DNA of 64,000 nt from Kribbella voronezhensis (lineage in GTDB: Bacteria > Actinomycetota > Actinomycetes > Propionibacteriales > Kribbellaceae): the NCBI RefSeq assembly GCF_004365175.1, contig NZ_SOCE01000002.1, positions 496,001 through 560,000 on the forward strand, written 5' to 3'. A program made the position numbers and the translations under genes. Positions 56,984-64,000 of this stretch are shown piece after piece. How positions within the stretch are numbered: position 1 is the stretch's first letter; the number at the start of each line of letters is the position of its first letter. The notes under the pieces were generated by a model that was not told the DNA's origin, searched no databases, and saw only the letters and a list, made by a program, of their open reading frames with translations.

Positions 56984-59059
56984 CTACTTGGCGATGCTGA
57001 GGCAGGTGGCGGTGGAGGTCTTGGTCGGGTCGCTTTCCGAGGTGGCGGTCAGGGTGATGCGGCCGACGGGGGCTGCGGTGGAGGTGTGGAGAGCCTGGAC
57101 CGGGACGCGGATGGTCTGGCCTGTCTTGGCGGTCGCGAGGGCGTTCGGGAGGTTGACCGACCAGCCGCGGCCGGCTGCCTTGGCGGACAGGCGGTAGACG
57201 TCGGCGTTGAGGTAGCTGCTGACGTCCTCCGGATGCTGACCGGCCGGTGCCGCGGCCTTGCCCGTGTTGGTGAGCGGGAAGGTGCAGGTGGCCACGCCCT
57301 GAGCCGGTACGCCGACCGTCGGCAGCACCCGTACGCCGCGCCACGCGGGCCCGGCTCCGTCGAGCGACTTGATCGCCACCGTGTACGAGAGGACGCCCGA
57401 GCCGTCGCGGTGCACGTTGGTGATGTAGAAGTGCAGCCGGTTGGCCGCGTCGACGTACTCGTACTCGCTGCCCGAGTTCGTCCCCGCGTGGAACAGTGCG
57501 TCCGAGAGCTGGCGGTAGTCGCCGATCGTGATCGGGACCTTGGTGCCGTCGGGGAGCACGTAGTCGGTCATCCCGATGTTCTGCGGGTTGGCGTCGATCA
57601 CCCACTCGAACGGAGCGGCGTCGACATCCTTCGTCTTCGCCAGCAGCACTCCCGAGTCCGGGGTGAAGGAGTCGGTACCGACCCGGTCGACCACTTCGAC
57701 GGTGTAGTTGTTGTAGCCACGGCCGTCGCACATCGGATCGGTCTTCACCTCACACGCCGGCGCCAGATCGCCGCCACCCAGTTGGATGTTGATGCCGGAC
57801 AACCCGGTCGCACCGGGCTCGATCTCGCGGGCGGTGACATCGGCGACGACCACGCCGGACTGCGCCAGCGCCTCGCGGTTCAGCCGGAGGACGTTCTTCT
57901 CGTCGACCATGCCGAGTTTGATCTTGTTGCGCAGCATGTGTTGCGCGCCCATCGACGAGCCGCCTGTGGCCGGGATCATCCACCGGCTGTGTGGGCCGCC
58001 CGGTCCGTTGAACGTTCCGCGGCTGAGCATCTCCCACGGACCGGAGTAGTCGCGCTGCGCCGGTACGCCGAACGGGTTGTTGTAGTTGTCCCCGATCCCC
58101 AGCACGTGGCTCAGCTCGTGGGCGTACGTCGACATGCCGGAGCTCTCCGCCTGCGTGGTCGAGCCGCCACCCGCATTCGGCCACAGCGACGCACCGGAGG
58201 CCCACGAGGTCCATTCGACGTACCGGGTCTTCGACCAGTTCGGCAGGGCCGGGTCCGGTGGTCCGAAGTCGTCGGTGACGTCCTCCTTGGTCGGGAACTT
58301 GATCGGCCCGAACTCCTGCCAGGTGGACGACTCGTCCTGGCCGGCGCCGAGGAAGTAGACGAAGTCGAAGCCGGCCGGAACCTCGGCGCCGACGTCGGCG
58401 ACCCACGCCGCGCGCGCGTCCGTGCGGATGTTCCGGTTGCAGGTGTCACCGGCCGGGCAGGCGGTCCCACCCTGGAACTCCATGCCGTACTCGTGGGACT
58501 TGCCAGGCATCCGGTACGGCCCGAAAGCGGTCAACTGTACGCCGTACCGGCCGCCCGAGTCCTCCATCCAGTACTCGTGGATGGTGTGCCAGCGGTTGAG
58601 CGCGCCCGGCTTGTTCAGGAAGTCCCGGTAGAACGCGGGCACCTGATCGCGCGGTACGCCGTTCGCCTCGGCGCTCGGATTCCCGAACGGCGTCGAGTGT
58701 TTCGGCTGCGTGACGACGAACGGCTGGTTCGGGTAGTCGACCACGACGAGGGCGCCCTTGAACGTCCGGACCGAGCCGGTCTTGCTCGGGTCGGCCCAGT
58801 TCGTTCCCGGCGGCTGCTTGTAGTCGGACCAGGTCATCTGGTCGGGGTTGACCCAGTTCTGCGGGTCGATCGGCGACGTTGAGGTGGCGAGCCGGGCGGG
58901 GGAGGCCGACTGCTGCCAGGGCTGGGTCTGCGGCCAGTGATCGTACTGCCAGGCGTTGGCCGGATCCGGTTTCGAGGGCGACGGTGCCGCGAGGGCGAGG
59001 CTGGGGACCGAGACGGCGGCGAGTATTGCGAGCAGGCGCAACGGGAACTGGAGTTTCAC
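56984..59059 (-). CDS. Secreted M6-like (immune inhibitor A type) metallopeptidase
   Basis: 691 aa. Sec signal of about 25 residues (ends LALAA). The peptidase domain starts near KGALVVVDYP, with zinc motif HELSH at 314-318 followed by VLGIGDNYNNPFG, and SRWMIPATGGSSMGAQHMLRNKIKLG further on. The last 150 residues form a beta-rich domain (VGVPAQGVATCTFPLTNTGKAAAP). Extracellular zinc protease; the substrates are unknown. Monocistronic, with the terminator above at its end. Confidence 0.87.
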   Translation of the reverse strand: MKLQFPLRLLAILAAVSVPSLALAAPSPSKPDPANAWQYDHWPQTQPWQQSASPARLATSTSPIDPQNWVNPDQMTWSDYKQPPGTNWADPSKTGSVRTFKGALVVVDYPNQPFVVTQPKHSTPFGNPSAEANGVPRDQVPAFYRDFLNKPGALNRWHTIHEYWMEDSGGRYGVQLTAFGPYRMPGKSHEYGMEFQGGTACPAGDTCNRNIRTDARAAWVADVGAEVPAGFDFVYFLGAGQDESSTWQEFGPIKFPTKEDVTDDFGPPDPALPNWSKTRYVEWTSWASGASLWPNAGGGSTTQAESSGMSTYAHELSHVLGIGDNYNNPFGVPAQRDYSGPWEMLSRGTFNGPGGPHSRWMIPATGGSSMGAQHMLRNKIKLGMVDEKNVLRLNREALAQSGVVVADVTAREIEPGATGLSGINIQLGGGDLAPACEVKTDPMCDGRGYNNYTVEVVDRVGTDSFTPDSGVLLAKTKDVDAAPFEWVIDANPQNIGMTDYVLPDGTKVPITIGDYRQLSDALFHAGTNSGSEYEYVDAANRLHFYITNVHRDGSGVLSYTVAIKSLDGAGPAWRGVRVLPTVGVPAQGVATCTFPLTNTGKAAAPAGQHPEDVSSYLNADVYRLSAKAAGRGWSVNLPNALATAKTGQTIRVPVQALHTSTAAPVGRITLTATSESDPTKTSTATCLSIAK

Positions 59060-59253
59060 GGGGCGGAGATCCGATCTACGAGGGCGGGAGAACGGTTCCT
59101 GACAGCTTGCCCTGCGTGCTCCGGCCGCGACAGTCGATCCGGCCTGTCTCAGCCGATCGGGTTCTGGCCTCGGCTGCCCCGGTGCGCATCGCGGTTCGTG
59201 GTTGCCGTACGGTCGAAGGAGCTAGCGATCGTCCTGCCGGCTCTCCCCGATCA

Positions 59254-59266
59254 GCACCTGAGGTGC
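59254..59266 (+). promoter_or_regulatory. Inverted repeat covering the flavodoxin SD
   Basis: GCACCT-G-AGGTGC ends 4 bases before ATG 59271 and includes the only SD-like AGGTG. Folded in RNA it would hide the ribosome site; as DNA it is a possible operator. Nothing else recognised in 59060-59253. Confidence 0.4.
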
Positions 59267-59270
59267 CTCT

Positions 59271-59819
59271 ATGTCCGGCAAGTTGAAAGCTCTTATCGTG
59301 TGCGAGTCCCTGGCCGGATCGACCCGGCTGGTTGCCGAGGAGATCGGCAAGGGGATCGGCAAGGACCTGATGATCGAGATCGTCGAGGTGAGCAAGGCGC
59401 CGGAGCAGTTGTACGGGTCCGTCGCGCTGCTGATCATCGGCGGTGCACCGCAGGCGTTCGGCAGCACCCGGCCGACCGCGGACCGGCCGGTGCCGACGCC
59501 CGACAGCGGGCTGCGCAAGTGGCTCGCCGGTCTGACCGGCTCGGCCAACCTCGCGGCCGCCGCGTTCGACACCCGCCCGATGCACAGCCGCCGGCTGCCC
59601 GGCTCGGCAGCGAACGGCGCCGCCACCCTGCTCGCCAAACGCGGCTACACCCTCGTCTCCACACCGCACAGTTTCTGGCTCAAGGACGCCACCGAGTCCC
59701 TCGCCATCGGCGAAGCCGCCCGAGCCCGCCGCTGGGGCGACGACCTCGCCGCCGCCCTCGAAAAACTCCGCAACCCCGGCCCGGCCCCCTACCGCCGCAC
59801 CGCCGGCCACACCGGCTGA
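59271..59819 (+). CDS. Flavodoxin-domain protein
   Basis: 182 aa. N-terminal KALIVCESLAGSTRLVAEEIGKGI is the FMN phosphate loop of the flavodoxin-like fold (ESxxGSTxxVA), followed by LLIIGGAPQAFGSTRP at the second FMN loop and FDTRP. The ending TAGHTG is disordered. Small electron carrier or FMN reductase; partner not evident. The stretch 59820-60180 after it (361 bases) contains no gene I can support and no clear terminator. Confidence 0.82.
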   Translation: MSGKLKALIVCESLAGSTRLVAEEIGKGIGKDLMIEIVEVSKAPEQLYGSVALLIIGGAPQAFGSTRPTADRPVPTPDSGLRKWLAGLTGSANLAAAAFDTRPMHSRRLPGSAANGAATLLAKRGYTLVSTPHSFWLKDATESLAIGEAARARRWGDDLAAALEKLRNPGPAPYRRTAGHTG

Positions 59820-60180
59820 CGCTCACAGCGAGCGGTTCGAGCCCACACCAGCCGTGGCGGCTTCGCAACCAGCATGCGCTTTCTGCCTGCGGTAGGAAAG
59901 ATCAGCTGCACCCGGACAACCGGTGACCTCGATCTCGTTCGCCGGGGTGCCGGCTCCGGCTCACCACGACCGGGATCGCCTGCCGACAACGCGGTTTGCG
60001 TGCGACGAGCCGGCGCCGTCGGCGGACTCGCCGCGGCGCTCAACGCCGTTGCGTTCGGCAGGAGACGGCCTGCGCTGGGCGCGAGCCGCGACGGAGGAGC
60101 GGCGGGCTGGGGTGGGCGGGAGCGGCCGTAGCGGTGAGCGACGAAGGAGCGAGGCGCGGGAGGGCGCGTGGAGGGATCAG

Positions 60181-61086
60181 TTAGTCCCACTCCCAGTCGA
60201 TTCCGATCAGGCCGCGCGGTACGGCGCGGGCTACTACGTGGACGCGGTTGTCGGGGGTCATCATCAGTTCCCGGCGGGCGATGTCTTCGCCGCCGGAGTG
60301 GTGGCGGCGGAACTCGCTGACGCGGACGGGCAGGGCTTCGCGGTGGAACTGCACCTCGAGGACGTAATGGGTGCCCGGCCATTCGTGGAAGCGGTAGTAG
60401 TGCAAAGCCTCGATCCCGCTGCGGTCCTCGACTTCGTAGCGGACGACCGCGGTGTCGCCGACGGCGAGCATCCGGTCGAGCAGCAGTTCGCCGAGCACAG
60501 CACCGTCGTCGGGGTCGCGGGCGATCCGGCCGGTGCGGCAGCCGGTCACGCCGCGCAACGCGATGAGTGTGACGTCGCAGCCAGGCTCACCTTGATGGAC
60601 GACGATCTGCCGGTCGGTCTCCTTCACCGCCACCAGCGTCTGCACCACCCGCTTAGAGGTGACGCTGCGATCCGCGCCGAGAATGATCTCCTCGACCACG
60701 GTGACGCCGCGCAGCCGCCCGTGGGCGTCCCGCCGTACTTCGTTCAGCAGGCGGGCCAGCGTCGGCGCATAGTCGACGACGGCGTACGGCGGATCGTCGG
60801 CGGGCGACTCGGGTCGGGCCGGCGGGATCCGGACTGCCAGCCAGCCGGCCGGGAGGTCCAGCAGTTCCTCGAGCGCGGTGACGACGGCCAGCGAGCCGGG
60901 CCGGGGGTGGCGGCTGCCGTTCTGCCAGGTGCTGAGCGTGGCGACGCCGACGTGCAGCCCGCGACAGGCGAGCCTGGCCTGGATCCGGTTCAGCGCGAGT
61001 CCGCGGTTCGCGATCGCCGTCCGGAGGGCATCCGCGAAGGGCGCGTCCGGGCTGACGTCCGGGACGTGGAACCGCGCTTCGGTCAT
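60181..61086 (-). CDS. XRE-like helix-turn-helix regulator with large C-terminal domain
   Basis: 301 aa; GAGGGAT before ATG 61086. Residues 14-70 form an XRE-type helix-turn-helix (FADALRTAIANRGLALNRIQARL, VGVATLSTWQNGSRHPRPGSLAVVTALEELLDLPAGWL). The remaining 220 residues are a conserved but uncharacterised actinobacterial extension ending IGIDWEWD. Divergent from the secreted protease pair, with a near-perfect palindrome 35 bases upstream of its start. Confidence 0.83.
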   Translation of the reverse strand: MTEARFHVPDVSPDAPFADALRTAIANRGLALNRIQARLACRGLHVGVATLSTWQNGSRHPRPGSLAVVTALEELLDLPAGWLAVRIPPARPESPADDPPYAVVDYAPTLARLLNEVRRDAHGRLRGVTVVEEIILGADRSVTSKRVVQTLVAVKETDRQIVVHQGEPGCDVTLIALRGVTGCRTGRIARDPDDGAVLGELLLDRMLAVGDTAVVRYEVEDRSGIEALHYYRFHEWPGTHYVLEVQFHREALPVRVSEFRRHHSGGEDIARRELMMTPDNRVHVVARAVPRGLIGIDWEWD

Positions 61087-61120
61087 GGTGATCCCTCGCA
61101 GAGGCCTGGTCCGGCGTCAG

Positions 61121-61134
61121 TGTAAACGTTCACA
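61121..61134. promoter_or_regulatory. Palindrome TGTAAACGTTCACA in the divergent region
   Basis: 14-bp palindrome with one mismatched pair, centre AACGTT, between the XRE-like gene and the papain-like protease gene. GTGAC-AGCC-GTCAC (about 61145-61160) is a second small inverted repeat beside it. Candidate sites for the adjacent regulator. Confidence 0.4.
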
Positions 61135-61280
61135 GCTGAGCCTTGGTGACAGCCGTCACTCGCCGTTCACCACGACCCGGCCGTTCACACCGGGTGCGCA
61201 GAGCCCGAGGGTCATCTTGTCGGCCGGTGAGCAGGTGATCACGATGAGTGCTCTCACCCCGCCCCCACAGAGGAGGACCC

Positions 61281-61862
61281 ATGAGGAGGGTCAGGATCCG
61301 CCGTACCTGGTCTTTGCTGCTGGCAACGATCATCGGACTGGCAACGCTGGTGCCGCTCGCCCCGGCGGCCTCGGCCGCGCCAGGCAGCTGGTATCTGAAC
61401 ATCACGGGCCAGGCGCAACAGAAGACCAACTGGTGCTGGGCCGCGTCCGGCAACAGCGTCGCGACGTACTACGGCTACGGCTACTCGCAGAACCAGTTCT
61501 GCAACCTTGCCTTCGGCTACTCGATGAACGCCACCTGCCCGAACAACCAGGCCACCCTGGGCAACGACCAGCGGGCGTTCTCGTCGATCGGGATCAGCCA
61601 GGGCAACTACGTGTCCGGCACGCTGAGCTTCAGCACCCTGGTCACCGAACTGTCGAACAACCGGCCGGTGATGACCCGGATCGGCTGGACCTCCGGCGGC
61701 GGCCACATGATGGACATCATCGGCTACGACTCGTCGAACAGCACGATCGAGTACTACAACCCGTGGCCGGACGACCAGCGGTACAACTACTCGACCTACA
61801 ACTGGTACCGGTCGAACTCGCAGTTCACCTGGACCCACTCGCTCTACCGGATCGGAGCCTGA
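61281..61862 (+). CDS. Secreted papain-like cysteine protease (AvrRpt2/C39-like)
   Basis: 193 aa; AGGAGG before ATG 61281. Signal peptide ends PAASA (about 33 aa). The catalytic Cys is in KTNWCWAASGNSVATYYG, His in GGGHMMDIIGYD and Asn in EYYNPWPDD, the order typical of papain-like peptidase C39_2/C70 proteins. Two further Cys (QNQFCNL, NATCPNN) may form a disulfide. Small single-domain extracellular protease, co-transcribed with the anchored partner 3 bases downstream. Confidence 0.87.
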   Translation: MRRVRIRRTWSLLLATIIGLATLVPLAPAASAAPGSWYLNITGQAQQKTNWCWAASGNSVATYYGYGYSQNQFCNLAFGYSMNATCPNNQATLGNDQRAFSSIGISQGNYVSGTLSFSTLVTELSNNRPVMTRIGWTSGGGHMMDIIGYDSSNSTIEYYNPWPDDQRYNYSTYNWYRSNSQFTWTHSLYRIGA

Positions 61863-61865
61863 GCC

Positions 61866-62687
61866 ATGACTCCCATCAAGCACCAGGTACTACGGGTGGC
61901 CCGTCTCACCGCCACCGCGGTCGGCATCGGCACCCTGTTCGCGTTCTCGGCGGCCGCCACCGCCGGTGCGGCGACCCCGGGCCCGGATCTCGCGGCGGCC
62001 TCCGGTGCGGCGCACTCGGCCCAGGCCGGCCAACTGCTCGACAAGGTGGCCGCCCAGATGTCCCAGCGATCCGGCCAGTCGGCCTCCGCCAAGGCGGCGA
62101 CGGCGAAGGCGGCGCTCGTAGTACAGCAGGACGTCGTGCCTGTGTACGCGCTGAACCCTGACTTCGTTCGCTCGCGGTCGGCCGAGGTCGGCACGCTTTG
62201 GTACGTCGCCACCAAGGCGACCAAGGGGACCGCGGTGATGACGGTCTACACCGCGCCGGACCAGGCCGGGGCATGGCAGCCGGTCAACATCGCGACCGGT
62301 GACACCGAGGCGAGGATGGCTGCGGCCGCACACGGCGGCAAGCTGCTCATCGAGCCACAGATCGACGCGTGGTACGTCGTCGCGGGCAACCAGGTCCGCG
62401 CCCTCGACTCCGATGCCACCAAGGCGATCGGGACCAAGCCGATCAGCATCACGGCGTACCGTCAGCAGGTCGCTGCCCGATACGCCGACAAGCAGGCGGG
62501 CAGCACCTACGCGAAGAACGGCACGGCCGGCGGGTACGACGTTGCGGCTGCTCCCGCGACTGCGACCGCACCGGCGATGGCGGTGTCGGCGGACGGCAAC
62601 AGCTGGCTCATCCCCGCGACCGGCGCGACGGCCGTCGTACTGGCTGCTGGTGTGGTGCTCTTCGCGCGGCGGCGCTCGCTGAGCTGA
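61866..62687 (+). CDS. Secreted, C-terminally membrane-anchored partner protein
   Basis: 273 aa. Signal peptide (about 35 aa, ends TAGAA), Ala/Ser-rich mature part with helical QLLDKVAAQMSQRSGQ and a beta-rich centre (GTLWYVATKATKGTAVMTVYTAP), then a C-terminal membrane helix (WLIPATGATAVVLAAGVVLFA) and RRRS tail; no LPxTG. Starts 3 bases after the protease stop. The spacing suggests one functional unit, for example a surface-held inhibitor, chaperone or substrate of the protease; there is no sequence proof of which. Confidence 0.75.
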   Translation: MTPIKHQVLRVARLTATAVGIGTLFAFSAAATAGAATPGPDLAAASGAAHSAQAGQLLDKVAAQMSQRSGQSASAKAATAKAALVVQQDVVPVYALNPDFVRSRSAEVGTLWYVATKATKGTAVMTVYTAPDQAGAWQPVNIATGDTEARMAAAAHGGKLLIEPQIDAWYVVAGNQVRALDSDATKAIGTKPISITAYRQQVAARYADKQAGSTYAKNGTAGGYDVAAAPATATAPAMAVSADGNSWLIPATGATAVVLAAGVVLFARRRSLS

Positions 62688-62698
62688 TCACCGAACGC

Positions 62699-62737
62699 AA
62701 AGGCTGCGGGTTCCCGTTCTCGGGCCCGCAGCCTTTT
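62699..62737 (+). terminator. Intrinsic terminator with T-run
   Basis: AAAGGCTGCGGG / CCCGCAGCCTTT stem with a 14-base loop and TTTT at its end; the only classical terminator of the window. Ends the protease pair operon. Confidence 0.87.
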
Positions 62738-62840
62738 CGTCGTCCCACGGGCTGGATAGAGAATGCTGCAAGGCGGCCTGCCTACCGTCGCGGGGTATGA
62801 AGCCCACGCGTACTGACCACCCCTGCACCCACTGTTCCCG

Positions 62841-63431
62841 GTGGACCTCAAGGTCGGCCGGCTGATGGCAAGGCGACTGCAGTGGCAGCCGCTGAAACAC
62901 CGGCCGGACCTCGTCGCGGCCTCGGTCCGTTCGGTGCTCGACGACCTGGATGCCCTGGTCGCGCCGATCGACCCGGGCCTGGCGGACACGGCCGCGTTCT
63001 GCGCCGAGTACGGCGTACCGCTCGACGCCTCCGCGAACTGCCTGATCGTCGAGGGCCGCCGGTCGGCCGTCACGCGAGTGGCCGCTGTAGTCGTCCTGGC
63101 GACCGCTCGCGCGGACGTCCGCGGCGTCGTCCGGCGACATCTCGACGTTCGCAAACTCTCCTTCACCGCCCACGACGACGCGGTCGGCCGGACGGGAATG
63201 GAGTACGGCGGCATCACGCCGCTGGGGCTGCCGGCCGACTGGCCGGTCCTCGTGGACGAAGCCGTCACCACGGCGGGCTCGGTGATCCTCGGCAGCGGGA
63301 TCCGGGGCTCCAAGCTGCTGGTCGAGGGCTCGGCCCTGCGCCGCCTGCCGACCGCCCAGATTCTCAGCCTCGCGCTGCCCACGACCGACGCCGACATCGA
63401 GGTCGCGCGTCCTGCCCTGTCCGGTTTCTGA
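62841..63431 (+). CDS. YbaK/prolyl-tRNA deacylase-like domain protein
   Basis: 196 aa from GTG 62841 (ATG 62865 possible; no SD at either). C-terminal two thirds show the YbaK/ProX fold: ANCLIVEGRR, VRGVVRRHLDVRKLSFTAHDDAV and EYGGITPLGLP, with the GGITP-type loop around the tRNA-editing pocket. Members hydrolyse mischarged aminoacyl-tRNA in trans. Ends in a strong hairpin. Confidence 0.85.
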   Translation: MDLKVGRLMARRLQWQPLKHRPDLVAASVRSVLDDLDALVAPIDPGLADTAAFCAEYGVPLDASANCLIVEGRRSAVTRVAAVVVLATARADVRGVVRRHLDVRKLSFTAHDDAVGRTGMEYGGITPLGLPADWPVLVDEAVTTAGSVILGSGIRGSKLLVEGSALRRLPTAQILSLALPTTDADIEVARPALSGF

Positions 63432-63444
63432 CACCTCCTCGTTC

Positions 63445-63485
63445 CACCGCCATGTCCCGGCCTCATCACCCGGGGCATGGCGGTG
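63445..63485 (+). terminator. Hairpin terminator after the YbaK-like gene
   Basis: 16-base arms (63445-63460 and 63470-63485, core CACCGCCATG / CATGGCGGTG) pairing throughout with one G-U, 9-base loop. Confidence 0.75.
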
Positions 63486-63516
63486 CCGTCGATTGACGCT
63501 GGGTACCGACCTGGCG

Positions 63517-64000
63517 ATGAACAGCGAGAAGATGGAAGCCGAGTTCGACGTGGTCGCCGACTGGACCCGGGAGGCGGTCGAGCACCTCGGCGACGAGCAC
63601 GCGATCCCCGCGGGCTGCCGTGGCAGCGCCAGTCCCTCAGCGCTCGCCTGGCTGGCCGAAGCGCTCGAGCTCGGTCCCTCGACCAAGCTGCTCGACCTGG
63701 GCGCCGGGATCGGCGGTCCGGCGGCCTGGGCGGCCCGCCGGTACGGCGTACGGCCGGTTCTGGTCGATCCGATGGAGGGTGCCTGCCGGGCCGCCGCCCG
63801 GTTGTTCGGACTGCCGGCGATCCGGGCGGACGGGTTGTGTGTTCCGTTGCGGACCGCCTCGATCGGTACGGCGTGGTGCCTCGGAGTGCTGTGCACTGTC
63901 GAGGACAAGGCCGCTCTGCTGGCCGAACTGCACCGGGTGCTCACGCCGGGCGCGCACCTCGGCCTCCTCGTCCTGGTCGCGCGGACACCGCACCTCGAAC
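63517..64000 (+). CDS. SAM-dependent methyltransferase, 3' end outside window
   Basis: 161 codons visible, open at the right edge. Begins MNSEKMEAEFDVVADWTREAVEHLG and has class I SAM motif I LLDLGAGIGGPAAWAAR, an acidic motif II VLVDPMEG and LHRVLTPGAHLGLLVLV. Methyltransf_11-type small-molecule enzyme. No SD seen before ATG 63517. Confidence 0.8.
   Translation, partial: MNSEKMEAEFDVVADWTREAVEHLGDEHAIPAGCRGSASPSALAWLAEALELGPSTKLLDLGAGIGGPAAWAARRYGVRPVLVDPMEGACRAAARLFGLPAIRADGLCVPLRTASIGTAWCLGVLCTVEDKAALLAELHRVLTPGAHLGLLVLVARTPHLE

Noticed and set aside
59820..60180. Reading frames through the 361-base gap between the flavodoxin and the XRE-like regulator
   Set aside because: They only extend frames of neighbouring genes, are Arg/Ala/Gly-rich without motifs, and lack SD or promoter.
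61160..61190. GTTCACC/GTTCACA repeat upstream of the papain-like protease as a PHO box
   Set aside because: The two heptamers are 18 bases apart, which is not a multiple of 11.
1..64000. CRISPR arrays, tRNAs, rRNAs, insertion sequences, integrases or prophage genes
   Set aside because: None was recognised: no regularly spaced direct repeats, no transposase or integrase motifs, no tRNA-like cloverleaf noticed by eye; a tRNAscan/ISfinder run would be decisive.

Overview
The window is high-GC actinobacterial chromosome: TTGACN/TANNNT promoters, many GTG starts and ATGA/GTGA gene overlaps, several genes with a -10 box 5-9 bases before the start codon (predicted leaderless mRNAs), Tat and lipoprotein signals, and long U-free GC hairpins as terminators. 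The content (ThuA-glucose dehydrogenase-PKD giant, secreted CBM32 enzymes, many one-component regulators) resembles a soil Propionibacteriales such as Kribbella; that assignment is my inference from gene style and not a computed match. I saw no tRNA, rRNA, insertion sequence, phage or CRISPR array.

Layout. (1) 1-15.4 kb, sugar uptake and catabolism: a secreted GH99-like enzyme (cut by the left edge), then a co-directional block of ROK regulator, RbsA-type ATPase, permease, lipoprotein binding protein, Gfo/Idh/MocA dehydrogenase, xylose isomerase, a 1795-aa secreted multidomain protein and a TIM-barrel sugar isomerase/epimerase. (2) 15.5-33.4 kb, mostly small housekeeping and regulatory units: Asp/Glu-racemase-like protein lacking cysteines, DHFR-like reductase, LysR; a DUF1996 protein and a CBM32 glycosidase divergently transcribed across two GAGAGCGCTCTC operators, with a LacI regulator next to them; TPR protein/MarR pair, acetyltransferase, YCII protein, SGNH hydrolase, PHP phosphatase, sacsin-like ATPase, SARP-like regulator and methyltransferase. 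(3) 33.6-39.3 kb: a five-gene Dpp/Opp-type ABC transporter behind a strong promoter with three AACGTT-centred sites and a hairpin-rich leader.

(4) 39.3-53.6 kb is the most interesting part: a cell-envelope glycolipid region. It encodes homologues of mycobacterial decaprenyl-phosphoryl-arabinose enzymes: UbiA (DPPR synthase), a PAP2 phosphatase, DprE1 and DprE2. With them are a GT4 glycosyltransferase, a flippase-like protein, a PIG-L deacetylase, a phosphodiester glycosidase, an Ag85-like membrane esterase and a lipoprotein phosphoesterase. A histidine kinase and an OmpR-type regulator lie here on opposite strands. Six sites carry an 11-bp-period direct repeat (CTCAGCG-N4-CTCAGYG) exactly 9 bases before a -10-like hexamer. 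They precede the regulator gene itself, the flippase operon, dprE1, the phosphodiester glycosidase-ubiA pair and the phosphoesterase; the sixth lies upstream of the operon that ends in the kinase gene, facing the other way. I propose one two-component regulon controlling polyprenyl-phosphate-pentose production in an organism that probably has no mycolate wall.

(5) 53.6-64 kb: phosphocholine-type phospholipase C with a PHO-box-like element, an unknown membrane protein, an M6-like metalloprotease, a flavodoxin, an HTH regulator, a secreted papain-like protease with a membrane-anchored partner, a YbaK-like protein, and a methyltransferase cut by the right edge.
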